This document shows, in pieces, positions 6,671 to 13,857 of a DNA stretch of 27,279 nt. A program made the position numbers and the translations under genes. Positions within the stretch are counted from its first letter, which is position 1; every line of letters starts with the position of its first letter. A model generated the notes under the pieces. It saw only the letters and a list, made by a program, of their open reading frames with translations, searched no databases and had not been told where the DNA came from. The stretch is from JAYTQQ01 sp043746635. Lineage in GTDB: Bacteria; Bdellovibrionota; Bdellovibrionia; Bdellovibrionales; JAMPXM01. The stretch covers positions 1 to 27,279 of the forward strand of contig JAYTQQ010000121.1 of the NCBI GenBank assembly GCA_043746635.1, read 5' to 3'.

Positions 6671-6783
6671 TACGCCCTTCCTAACAAAAGCGCGTAGAGA
6701 CCCAGCCAAATAGCCGCGTAAAAAAACATGAGGGCAATTAAAAAAGCAACCGCCCCTCGCGGAACAAATTCTTTGTCGTTCAT
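6670..6783 (-). CDS. ba3-type oxidase subunit IIa-like single-span peptide (37 aa)
   Basis: This tiny gene is below the usual length cut-off. It starts MNDKEFVPRGAVAF, forms one transmembrane helix, and ends WLGLYALLLGRA. Length, topology and the P-[KR]-G-A ... W-L-G-[VL]-Y-A pattern resemble the 34-residue subunit IIa of Thermus ba3 oxidase (CoxIIa/CbaD family). In that enzyme the peptide replaces the second helix of subunit II. GGAG lies 9 nt upstream of the ATG, and the TAA overlaps the subunit II ATG by one base. It is the first gene of the oxidase operon. Confidence 0.8.
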   Translation of the reverse strand: MNDKEFVPRGAVAFLIALMFFYAAIWLGLYALLLGRA

Positions 6784-6850
6784 GATGCTCAACTCCGATT
6801 GAAATTAATTAAATTGACAGGCGTAAAGGCTACATTGAAAATCTCGGGCA

Positions 6851-7522
6851 TTAAGTTTCGTTAGCTATTGTTAAGTTGTTCTCAACTAGATTCACTCCCG
6901 GAGCATTCCAGGCGGCTCTGCCAGCCTCTGCCATTTCGGTGAACGAATGAACGTCACCTGACAGCGTGACTTTATCTCCCTTAATCACAACCTTTATTTT
7001 TCGTCCTTCGCTTTCTGCAGAACGCTTCAAAGCTTCTTCAATGCTCGTCTTAACATCGGACGGTTGTACCATCACTTTAATTACTATATTATTTGTGACT
7101 CCACACACGCCAAGCAATTGGGAAACAGCATTTTTAGCGGCGCATTTCTGAAAATCCCAGTCTGCTACTCCGCTCAAAGTAATCCATCCTTTTTCGACAA
7201 TTACTTGAACTCCTTCGGGAGCTGAATAAGACCATTTTAACGCGCTCAAAGCGGCTTTAGCGATATCCTCATCACTTTTTTCATAGGCACCCACTAACGC
7301 GACCTCAAGCTCATCGGCTACGGCTCTTACGCCACCGACTCGTTTCGCGGCATTTTCAGCAGTCACTTTTTCAAAGTAGTGGGGAACACTGCCTCGAAGA
7401 GTGATCACGCCGTCTTTAGCCGAGACGGTGATTTGATCTGAAGTTAAACTCTGATCCCATCGAAGCTCACTCATAACGTCATTTTGGATCTGTGTATCCT
7501 TTTTTTCGAAAAAATTAAACAT
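6851..7522 (-). CDS. Triple BON-domain stress protein (copy 1)
   Basis: 223 aa with three consecutive BON domains (about residues 12-76, 82-146 and 152-218). Each shows the pattern I-x-V-x-x-[KD]-G-x-[IV]-x-L-x-G-x-V followed by A-x-x-x-x-G-V. BON domains in OsmY-like proteins bind phospholipid or envelope components under stress. There is no signal peptide, so the protein is probably cytoplasmic or exported in another way. GGAG lies 8 nt before the ATG. It is a tandem paralogue of the next gene (7614-8279), sharing even the opening MFN-F/M. The stop is 67 bp before the oxidase subunit IIa start on the same strand, so read-through into that operon is possible. Confidence 0.85.
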   Translation of the reverse strand: MFNFFEKKDTQIQNDVMSELRWDQSLTSDQITVSAKDGVITLRGSVPHYFEKVTAENAAKRVGGVRAVADELEVALVGAYEKSDEDIAKAALSALKWSYSAPEGVQVIVEKGWITLSGVADWDFQKCAAKNAVSQLLGVCGVTNNIVIKVMVQPSDVKTSIEEALKRSAESEGRKIKVVIKGDKVTLSGDVHSFTEMAEAGRAAWNAPGVNLVENNLTIANET

Positions 7523-7613
7523 AAATTAACTCCGTTGTTAGAACAATTAGATAGGACAAATAGGAGACGCTTAAACTTTTGCAAACTTAAGCGCCGTCAA
7601 ACAAAAATAAAAA

Positions 7614-8279
7614 TTAATGTGACAAGCGCAGATCGTTTTCAACGCTCATCACTCCTGGCGCGCTCCATGCAGCGAACCGCGCGTCTTCAATTTCTGAAAA
7701 AGAGTGAACTGTTCCTGATAATGTCACCTGCGTGCCGGCGACTTCAACTTTAATTTTTTGAGCATCGCTTTCTGCCGAACGCTTGAGCGCTTCTTCTATA
7801 CGAATTTTGATGCCCGAAGGCTGAATTTTTGATTTTAAGCTAATCTCGCTCGTGACGCCTCGAACACCCATGAGAGAACTCACGCAGTTGCGTGCAGCTT
7901 GTCTTTGATATTCCCACTCCGTCTCGCCTCTCAAATAAATCCACGCACGATCGACTGTCACCGAAACACTGCTCGGAACTTGGTAGCTCCACTCAAGTGC
8001 CGTCGCCGCCGCTTTAGCAATATCCTCATCGCTTCTTATATACGACTCCAGAAGATTCACCTCAAGCTCGTCAGCTACCGCACGAACCCCGCCAACTCTT
8101 TGAGCGGCCACTTCTGCCCTTGTTTTGTCTGAATAGTGCGGCACTGTTCCGTGCAGAGTTATGATTCCATCTTCGGCAGTCACTGAAATTCTAGCAGGAC
8201 TCACGCTCGGGTCCCATTTCAACTCAGTCATCACATCTTTTTGAATTTGCGTATCGGTCTTGTCAAACATATTAAACAT
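7614..8279 (-). CDS. Triple BON-domain stress protein (copy 2)
   Basis: 221 aa and the upstream partner of a tandem duplication. The N-terminus MFNMFDKTDTQIQKDVMTEL aligns directly with MFNFFEKKDTQIQNDVMSEL of copy 1, and the three BON domains are colinear. The start is well supported: AGGGGG sits 6 nt upstream of the ATG at 8279. No signal peptide is visible. The two copies have clearly diverged, so the duplication is old. A role in stress or envelope homeostasis is inferred from the BON family and from neighbouring Usp and CBS genes. Confidence 0.85.
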   Translation of the reverse strand: MFNMFDKTDTQIQKDVMTELKWDPSVSPARISVTAEDGIITLHGTVPHYSDKTRAEVAAQRVGGVRAVADELEVNLLESYIRSDEDIAKAAATALEWSYQVPSSVSVTVDRAWIYLRGETEWEYQRQAARNCVSSLMGVRGVTSEISLKSKIQPSGIKIRIEEALKRSAESDAQKIKVEVAGTQVTLSGTVHSFSEIEDARFAAWSAPGVMSVENDLRLSH

Positions 8280-8370
8280 ACAGTCCCCCTTTTGTTAGAA
8301 TCAGTTCATTATTTTAAAAGACAACTCTCACCATTGCATTGGGCAAGCCAACTTCAGAATCACGCTGAAA

Positions 8371-8555
8371 GCGTATGAAGAATTTTTCAGACACAATGGC
8401 ATCTGCACTTGCCGCTTTGTCATATTTTTACCGAGGGTCCAGGCTTAGCCAAAAACGAATTCAAAGCTTACATCGAAAACCATCATCCCGACGATCTCGG
8501 AAAACGCATTATTGGATTCGAAACTATGGACAAAGCTTCGGATTCAGAAATTTAA
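8371..8555 (+). pseudogene. Frameshifted relic of a small eRF1-domain-like protein
   Basis: Three overlapping frames make one continuous protein-like sequence. Frame 1 gives AYEEFF (8371-8388). Frame 2 gives SDTMASALAALSY (to about 8428). Frame 3 gives IFTEGPGLAKNEFKAYIE and NHHPDDLGKRIIGFETMDK, ending at TAA 8553-8555. The phrases GPG-x-AK-x-EF and HHPD...RI-x-G-x-E-x-MD recall the C-terminal part of small proteins related to eRF1 domain 3. I give that family name with caution, from memory of the motif. Two one-base shifts and no start make it non-functional. Confidence 0.4.
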
Positions 8556-8563
8556 TCCACCAA

Positions 8564-8590
8564 ACGAGCCCAAAAGAATTTAGGGCTCGT
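8564..8590 (-). terminator. Possible terminator overlapping the stop of the haem-protein gene
   Basis: A perfect 8-bp stem (acgagccc / gggctcgt) surrounds the TAA of the minus-strand gene ending at 8580. The tail after the stem on the minus strand is only TTTGG, so termination would be weak. It could work in the plus direction no better. Confidence 0.3.
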
Positions 8591-9776
8591 GTCGCTCCAC
8601 TTTCACTTTATTGACCAGATTACTAAGTCGTTTTAAATCCTGTTTTACTTCAGGAGGTAGATTGCTGCCGCCAGAGCCAGAGTAACCTAAAACAGTCTGG
8701 GTCTCAAACTCCCGATAGCACCGCTTGGCGATTTGGGTGTCTGCATACCTAATGATGCATTCTCGAAGGTAAAGATCCGCAAAAGAATAAAAAAAGTTAG
8801 TGCTCAGTGAGCGGTCACAAACCGAAAGCCAGTAAAGCACTTCAGGGGTCGAAGTTGCGTTGGGATGAGACTGTAAAAATTCATATAGAACTCCAGAAAC
8901 TCGAAGGTACATTACAATGCTCGGGTCCCTCGCCTTTAACATCGAGTCGGTCCATTTCGCTTCAATGTTATTTTTTGCGTATCGAACAATTTCTGAGTCT
9001 GTCGACGTTTTTGGATCTAATACAGGTTCTTTTTTCCAAATTTCAAACTGCGAAATCCATGCCGATATATTCTTCTGAGTGTATTCAGAAAGCTCAGTAT
9101 TTTTTAGATACTCTTTCATTTTCACAATTGCCGCCTTAGGATCTCGTTTTAATCGGCTATAGTATGCGAGCTGCCTCTCAACGGCAGTTTCGACCTGCTC
9201 GGCACTTAAGTTGTTTTTCGGGTAACCCAAGATCATTTTGTCGTACAAATCAAAAGCCTTGTCAAAGCCGCCGATCGCAAAGAGAAAATCGGCACGGTCA
9301 AAATCGGATGAAAATATTTTGGAGTTGCTAAATTCAGAAAATGTTTGGCTCACCTTTGGCATTTGGGTATGACAACTCATACAGACACCCGCGGTCGATG
9401 CGAGCTGCCAGCGGGCGTAAGTTTTATTTCCTAGCCTAAACATTCGTTCGATCTCAACGATTTCTTCCTGCATAACGTAGCGAGAGAATTTATAGTTTTC
9501 TTGATTAAGAACTGGATCGTGCACGGCGGTCTTTGCAAGTCTCGAAAACTGTTTTAGATGATCTAAGATAACCGCATTGTTCTTAGGGTCTACAAACTTC
9601 TCTTCAGATACAAAATAAACTTTGAGCGCCGTGAGCTCAGTCAAAAACTGCTTCATCAGTTCTTTCGTTGGTACCGAAACTACTAACGGCGCAGGCTCGC
9701 TGCCCGAGCCCTGACGTGCAGTAAGGCTCACGGCTGTAAGTGCGGCAAAGTAGACTATCATTTTTAAAAATTTCAT
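8580..9776 (-). CDS. Periplasmic mono-haem c protein with helical-repeat domain
   Basis: 398 aa. A signal peptide (hydrophobic residues 5-20) is followed by a helical region. A single haem-binding motif, C132-MS-C135-H136, lies in the sequence STAGVCMSCHTQMPKV. The remaining 250 or so residues are alpha-helical with TPR-like character (FDKAFDLYDKMILGYPKN and similar). No known family is recognised beyond 'c-type cytochrome-like'. It is probably exported and matured in the periplasm, and may act as a redox sensor or electron carrier near the oxidase. GGAG precedes the ATG at 9776. The short gap (27 bp) to the gene at 9804 suggests co-transcription. Confidence 0.65.
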   Translation of the reverse strand: MKFLKMIVYFAALTAVSLTARQGSGSEPAPLVVSVPTKELMKQFLTELTALKVYFVSEEKFVDPKNNAVILDHLKQFSRLAKTAVHDPVLNQENYKFSRYVMQEEIVEIERMFRLGNKTYARWQLASTAGVCMSCHTQMPKVSQTFSEFSNSKIFSSDFDRADFLFAIGGFDKAFDLYDKMILGYPKNNLSAEQVETAVERQLAYYSRLKRDPKAAIVKMKEYLKNTELSEYTQKNISAWISQFEIWKKEPVLDPKTSTDSEIVRYAKNNIEAKWTDSMLKARDPSIVMYLRVSGVLYEFLQSHPNATSTPEVLYWLSVCDRSLSTNFFYSFADLYLRECIIRYADTQIAKRCYREFETQTVLGYSGSGGSNLPPEVKQDLKRLSNLVNKVKVERHEP

Positions 9777-9803
9777 CTTGAGCTCCGTGGTTACTGAACT
9801 TAT

Positions 9804-10040
9804 TTATGGAAAAATAACAATTGGCGTATTTCCGAATCCGAGTAACTGAGCGGTTACGCTCCCCATAAAACGGGATGATGTCTTATGCTCCCGAGGTGAC
9901 AACGCAATAATATCGAATTTCTTTGCCCGCGCCCGAATGCACTCGACCACGCCGCCGAGTTCGGTCACTAATTTATACGAAGCATTTTCATGCTTTGACA
10001 TATCGACCGCAACGATCACGTATTTTATTTTCGTCGCCAT
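9804..10040 (-). CDS. Miniature universal stress protein (UspA fold, 78 aa)
   Basis: The N-terminal strand KYVIVAVDMSKHENASYKLV and the C-terminal half (AKKFDIIALSPREH ... FMGSVTAQLLGFGNTPIVIF) are both recognisable UspA elements. The latter corresponds to the ATP-binding loop G-x2-G-x9-G-[ST] and the last strand. The middle 55-65 residues of a normal ~140-aa Usp are absent. The frame is intact and GGAGTG precedes the ATG by 8 nt, so it looks expressed. The nucleotide loop is altered: SPREHKTSSRFMGS has no first Gly pair. It lies between the haem protein and the CBS-pair gene on the same strand. Confidence 0.6.
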   Translation of the reverse strand: MATKIKYVIVAVDMSKHENASYKLVTELGGVVECIRARAKKFDIIALSPREHKTSSRFMGSVTAQLLGFGNTPIVIFP

Positions 10041-10085
10041 GGTTTACACTCCTCGCCGCCCCAGAACCATTCAAGGGGTTTTGTT

Positions 10086-10175
10086 TTAAATTTTGAAACT
10101 CAAGTGTTCAGTTCGATTTTCTAATTTTGTCATCACTTCAAGGTCGGTCATTTTTTTCAAGTCTGGCACACTCAT
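10086..10175 (-). CDS. Possible 29-aa ORF between Usp and CBS genes
   Basis: ATG at 10173-10175 to TAA at 10086-10088. The product begins MSVPDLKKMTDLEVMTKLEN. It is amphipathic and charged, with no membrane segment. A weak AAGAAAG lies upstream. It fits the direction and spacing of its neighbours but matches nothing I recognise. It could be chance or the start of a lost gene. Confidence 0.2.
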   Translation of the reverse strand: MSVPDLKKMTDLEVMTKLENRTEHLSFKI

Positions 10176-10198
10176 AAAATCGCTTTCTTGCGCGTCCG

Positions 10199-10603
10199 CT
10201 AACTGATATCGCTCCGTAATAAATTTAACAATTGTTTGTAGGCGTCAGTTTCAGTAAATACTCCAATAAGTTTTTCTTTCTCGCTCACAATCGCGCAACA
10301 GGCTCTCTTTTCAATCATTTTTATTAAAACTTCATCCATCAATGCCTCGGGCGAAAAATTCAAGAAGTCGTTCGAATAAAAATCTTCAATTTTCATATTC
10401 GAAGTGTCGTGCTCCTTTAGACTTAGAATCATGTGAACCTCTTTGTCCGTGAGAACCCCAACGAGAGCTCCGGCCTTAACGATCGGAAGAAATCTGAGAT
10501 GGAGCCTCCTCATGAGATCGTTGGCATGAGAAACATTTTGGTGAACGTCAATTGTCTTCACCAAATAAGTCATAAACTTCTGCACAGACGGCATGACTTT
10601 CAT
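10199..10603 (-). CDS. CBS-domain pair protein
   Basis: 134 aa made almost entirely of two CBS motifs (residues about 8-65 and 73-130). Each ends with the usual strand and turn: ALVGVLTDKEVHMIL and KLIGVFTETDAYKQLL. CBS pairs (Bateman modules) bind adenine nucleotides and act as energy sensors or regulators of partner proteins. The ATG at 10603 is chosen because GGGGAG lies 10 nt upstream. The longer frame to 10705 adds an unrelated-looking tail (MNYVGRHHGRDH...) and lacks a ribosome site. The gene is first in the minus-strand stress group and is divergent from the sigma-54 activator. Confidence 0.8.
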   Translation of the reverse strand: MKVMPSVQKFMTYLVKTIDVHQNVSHANDLMRRLHLRFLPIVKAGALVGVLTDKEVHMILSLKEHDTSNMKIEDFYSNDFLNFSPEALMDEVLIKMIEKRACCAIVSEKEKLIGVFTETDAYKQLLNLLRSDIS

Positions 10604-10736
10604 CTTATTTATACTCCCCGGAACAATTTTGAAAATACTCTTTAAGACACTACAATTTAGTGGCCAACTGTGATCTCGCCCATGATGTCTGCCGACATAA
10701 TTCAAACGACAAGTTGTCCACGGAGAAAATCGCCAG

Positions 10737-10763
10737 TTGACATAATGTCAGCGCAAGCATAAT
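10737..10763 (+). promoter_or_regulatory. Possible promoter with dyad for the signalling operon
   Basis: TTGACA (10737-10742) and CATAAT (10758-10763) are separated by 15 bp, shorter than ideal. The -35 lies within a small palindrome (tgaca-taa-tgtca, 10738-10750) that could be an operator. It lies about 86 bp before the ATG of the first signalling gene, in the divergent gap with the CBS gene. Inference only. Confidence 0.3.
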
Positions 10764-10848
10764 CCCAATCTAGTAGGTTGCTTTTTAGGCTCGGCACATC
10801 TTTTGAAACTTGTTTGTCAGTATTCCAAAATCGCTTCTGAGGAGCAAT

Positions 10849-12255
10849 ATGCGCATCAAACACAGAATCGCAGTCGTCGACGATGATCTAGAAATGGGCC
10901 GTGTCGTTAAGGATCTTTTGGTTGATGAGGGTTACGAGGTCACGCGGTTTTCATCGGCTTCCGAGGCCCTATTTAAATTTAAAAAAGATGTTCCGCACGT
11001 TTTAATTACAGACAACAAAATGAAGGACGTTGACGGACTCATGTTTTTAAGAAAAATGAGTGTCGATCATCCAGAGGTCGTAACAATTATGATGACCGCG
11101 TTTGGCTCCATCGAAACGGCGATTGAAGCGATGAAGGCTGGAGCTTATCACTATATTATTAAACCTTTTAAAAATGATGAACTCGTTTTGCTTGTAAACA
11201 GGGCCTTCGCAAATGTTAATCTTAAACAAGAAAATGCATTTTTAAAAAACCAAATTACAAAAAGCTTCAATCTAGAATCAATCATCGGCAAAAGTCCCGC
11301 CATTACCGCCGTATTCGACTTGATTAAACTCGTGGCACCGGCCTCTGCAAATGTCCTGATTCGCGGGGAGAGCGGGTCCGGAAAAGAACTTGTCGCGCGT
11401 GCATTACACAACAGCGGTGTTCGGAAACTGAAAGCGTTCGTACCTCTTAACTGTACCGCAATCCCCGAGAATTTATTAGAGAGTGAGCTTTTCGGTCACG
11501 TCAAAGGATCGTTTACGGGTGCCTTGAGCGATAGAAAAGGTTTATTCGAAGAAGCCGATAAAGGAACTCTCTTCTTAGACGAAATTGGCGATCTCAGCCT
11601 CACTCTCCAGGCAAAACTCCTGCGGGTACTTCAAGACAAGCAAATTCGCCCCGTAGGTAGCAGTACCATTAAGCAGATCGATGTTCGCATCATCGCCGCC
11701 ACCCATCGCGATTTACGAGTGATGGTGAAAGACGGCACTTTTCGCGAAGATCTTTTTTACCGACTCAACGTCGTGCCAATTCGGGTTCCCCCACTGCGTG
11801 AACGCACCGAAGATATTCCCCTTTTGGTTGAGGCATTTATTTCAAAATTTTCGGCACTCAATAACTCTAAAGTGAAAGAAATATCCCTCGAAGCGATGGC
11901 GATGCTCCTCGCGCATCCTTGGCCGGGTAACGTCAGAGAACTTGAGAATGTCATTGAACGAGCGATGATCTTAAGTCGAGGAGATAGCATTGAAAAGTCC
12001 TCCGTCTTTGACGGAGCCTTGAAAGAAGCGAAGGGAAGTATCGAGCAGCTCTATACGGATAGGCCATTGCTCGAAACGGTAGAAGAGCGTTACATCAAAC
12101 TGGTACTTGGTGAATCAGGGCAAAGTAAAGAGATCGCAGCGAATGTCCTCGGAATAAGCAGAAGAACTCTTTACAGAAAAGAACGCAGTTACGGATTAGT
12201 ATCCGAGGAAACGCCCGAGCCAAATGAGGAGCGCGATGAAACAATCAACAAATAG
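10849..12255 (+). CDS. NtrC-family sigma-54-dependent response regulator
   Basis: 468 aa with three domains. The receiver (about 5-120) has the acidic cluster DDD, phospho-acceptor D55 (LITDNKM) and K105 (IIKPFK). The AAA+ sigma-54 activator domain (about 143-375) has Walker A GESGSGKE at 173-180, the sigma-54 contact loop GSFTGA at 220-225 (usual consensus GAFTGA), and Walker B LFLDEIGD from 241. A Fis-type helix-turn-helix ends the protein (EIAANVLGISRRTLYRK). It activates RNA polymerase-sigma-54 at enhancer-dependent promoters when phosphorylated. GAGGAG precedes the ATG at 10849; an upstream TTG at 10810 is unlikely. Its 3' end overlaps the next kinase by 20 bp, so a neighbouring kinase is its likely partner. 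Confidence 0.92.
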   Translation: MRIKHRIAVVDDDLEMGRVVKDLLVDEGYEVTRFSSASEALFKFKKDVPHVLITDNKMKDVDGLMFLRKMSVDHPEVVTIMMTAFGSIETAIEAMKAGAYHYIIKPFKNDELVLLVNRAFANVNLKQENAFLKNQITKSFNLESIIGKSPAITAVFDLIKLVAPASANVLIRGESGSGKELVARALHNSGVRKLKAFVPLNCTAIPENLLESELFGHVKGSFTGALSDRKGLFEEADKGTLFLDEIGDLSLTLQAKLLRVLQDKQIRPVGSSTIKQIDVRIIAATHRDLRVMVKDGTFREDLFYRLNVVPIRVPPLRERTEDIPLLVEAFISKFSALNNSKVKEISLEAMAMLLAHPWPGNVRELENVIERAMILSRGDSIEKSSVFDGALKEAKGSIEQLYTDRPLLETVEERYIKLVLGESGQSKEIAANVLGISRRTLYRKERSYGLVSEETPEPNEERDETINK

Positions 12256-13384
12256 CCTATCGAATAAGGATTTCGCAAACCTTAAGTCTGCAATCGATGA
12301 AGCTGCCATTGTCGCCATCACCGATGCGAGCGGCCACATTACGTATGTGAACCGGCAGTTTTGTAAAATCTCGAAATATTCTACCACCGAACTCATCGGT
12401 AAAACCCACAGGATTATTAATTCTCAGTTTCATCCTAAAGAATTTTTCATCGAGATGTGGCAGACGATTTCCGCAGGAAAAGTTTGGGACGGCGAAATTT
12501 GCAACCGAGCAAAAGACGGCGGCCTCTACTGGGTTCATACGACGATCGTTCCGTACATGGACGAAAACGCTAAGCCCGAACAATACGTTGCCGTTCGCTA
12601 CGACATCACCGAGCGAAAATTAGCCGAAGAGCAACTTAAGCTATATGCTAAGAAACTCGAGTTCAGTAATAAAGAGCTTCAAGATTTCGCCTCGATCGCG
12701 GCCCATGACCTTCAAGAACCGCTTAGAAAGATTCAGTCTTTTTCAGATCGTTTGAAAACGAAAGCCAAAGACGAACTGAAGCCGGAATCTATCGACTACG
12801 TCGACCGAATTCAAAATTCTGCTCAGCGTATGCAGGTTCTCATCAACGATTTGCTGACGTACTCTCGCGTAACGACAAAGGCGCAACCCTTTGCATTGCT
12901 CGATCTCAATCAAGTCGTATCGCAAGTCGTCTCAGATCTTGAAGTGAGGATTGAACAGAGTAAGGGTAAAGTTGAATGGCAGAACCTCCCATCCATCGAC
13001 GCAGACGCCACGCAGATGTCTCAGTTATTTCAGAATCTCATTTGGAATGCTCTCAAGTTTCATCGGGCCAATGTAAATCCGGTCGTACATATCGAAGCGC
13101 AGATCTTTCAGGAGTCGATGCTGGCGAGGTCGGGCCCGGCCTGCCAAATTAAAATAAAAGACAATGGCATCGGCTTTGATGAGAAATATTTGGATCGAAT
13201 CTTTACGATTTTTCAGCGCCTTCATGGACGTCACGAGTATGAAGGTACCGGTATTGGTCTTGCCGTGTGCAAAAAAATCATTGATCGACATGGTGGTTTC
13301 ATAACGGCTCAATCGAATCTTGAAGAAGGTTCGACATTTCTTTTTACTTTACCCATGAGACAAAATTCCGGAGGTACCCAATGA
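12236..13384 (+). CDS. PAS-domain histidine kinase (phytochrome-like kinase core)
   Basis: 382 aa, with no transmembrane segment. One PAS domain (about 20-128) resembles the Aer/chemoreceptor type (HITYVNRQFCKISKY; WDGEICNRAKDGG; YWVHTTIVPYMDE; DITERK). A HisKA follows with H157 (AAHDLQEPLRKIQSF, the bacteriophytochrome-type phosphorylation box). The ATPase has WNALKFHR (N box), DNGIGFDEKYLDRIF (G1/F) and GTGIGLAVCKKI (G2). GAGGAG lies 4 nt before the ATG at 12236. The stop overlaps the next ATG (ATGA). The kinase core and the Rcp1-type regulator that follows make a typical pair. The PAS ligand is unknown; redox or oxygen is plausible. Confidence 0.9.
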   Translation: MKQSTNSLSNKDFANLKSAIDEAAIVAITDASGHITYVNRQFCKISKYSTTELIGKTHRIINSQFHPKEFFIEMWQTISAGKVWDGEICNRAKDGGLYWVHTTIVPYMDENAKPEQYVAVRYDITERKLAEEQLKLYAKKLEFSNKELQDFASIAAHDLQEPLRKIQSFSDRLKTKAKDELKPESIDYVDRIQNSAQRMQVLINDLLTYSRVTTKAQPFALLDLNQVVSQVVSDLEVRIEQSKGKVEWQNLPSIDADATQMSQLFQNLIWNALKFHRANVNPVVHIEAQIFQESMLARSGPACQIKIKDNGIGFDEKYLDRIFTIFQRLHGRHEYEGTGIGLAVCKKIIDRHGGFITAQSNLEEGSTFLFTLPMRQNSGGTQ

Positions 13385-13857
13385 AAGATTCTGCTCACTT
13401 AAAAATACCAGTTCCTATTCTTATCGCTGATGACGATCTCGACGATTGTCAGATGATTAAAGAAGCTTTATATGAAAGTCGCTTGCTCAATTCCCTTCAC
13501 TTTGTCGAAGACGGCGAAGAGCTCATGAACTATCTTTGTCATAAAGGTAAATTTGAGGATCGTTTGAAATTTCCGACGCCGGGACTGATTTTACTCGATC
13601 TCAATATGCCGAAAAAAGACGGCAGAGAAGCGCTTCGCGAAATCAAGAGTAATGCCGATTTAAGACAAATCCCGATCATTGTTTTTACGACTTCTCAGGC
13701 CGAAGAGGATGTCTTAAGAACTTACGATTTGGGAGTGAATTCTTTCATCACGAAGCCCGTAAAATTTGAGGACCTCGTACGCATGATGAGAGATCTTGGT
13801 CACTATTGGTTCGAGATCGTTAAACTTCCTGAACCGCCAAATCTGAAACCGAGATGA
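13381..13857 (+). CDS. Rcp1-like single-domain response regulator
   Basis: 158 aa and a lone receiver domain. Acidic residues ADDDLDD lie at 16-22, phospho-acceptor D73 in LLDLNMPKKDG, Thr in VFTTS, and Lys in ITKPVKFEDL. The insert after the second helix (LCHKGKFEDRLKFPTPG) is typical of the phytochrome-partner Rcp1 family. It has no output domain, so it either shuttles phosphate or acts by protein contact. It overlaps the upstream kinase and the downstream REC-kinase by ATGA on both sides, which implies tight translational coupling. It is likely the direct acceptor from the PAS kinase at 12236. Confidence 0.9.
   Translation: MKDSAHLKIPVPILIADDDLDDCQMIKEALYESRLLNSLHFVEDGEELMNYLCHKGKFEDRLKFPTPGLILLDLNMPKKDGREALREIKSNADLRQIPIIVFTTSQAEEDVLRTYDLGVNSFITKPVKFEDLVRMMRDLGHYWFEIVKLPEPPNLKPR

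Noticed and set aside
10604..10705. N-terminal extension of the CBS-pair protein
   Set aside because: The added residues resemble no domain, there is no ribosome site at 10705, and a good GGGGAG precedes the internal ATG at 10603.
10779..10805. Possible sigma-54 (-24/-12) promoter, GGCAC...TTTTGA, upstream of the activator gene
   Set aside because: The -12 element reads GA where GC is required, and the TTGC core is missing.
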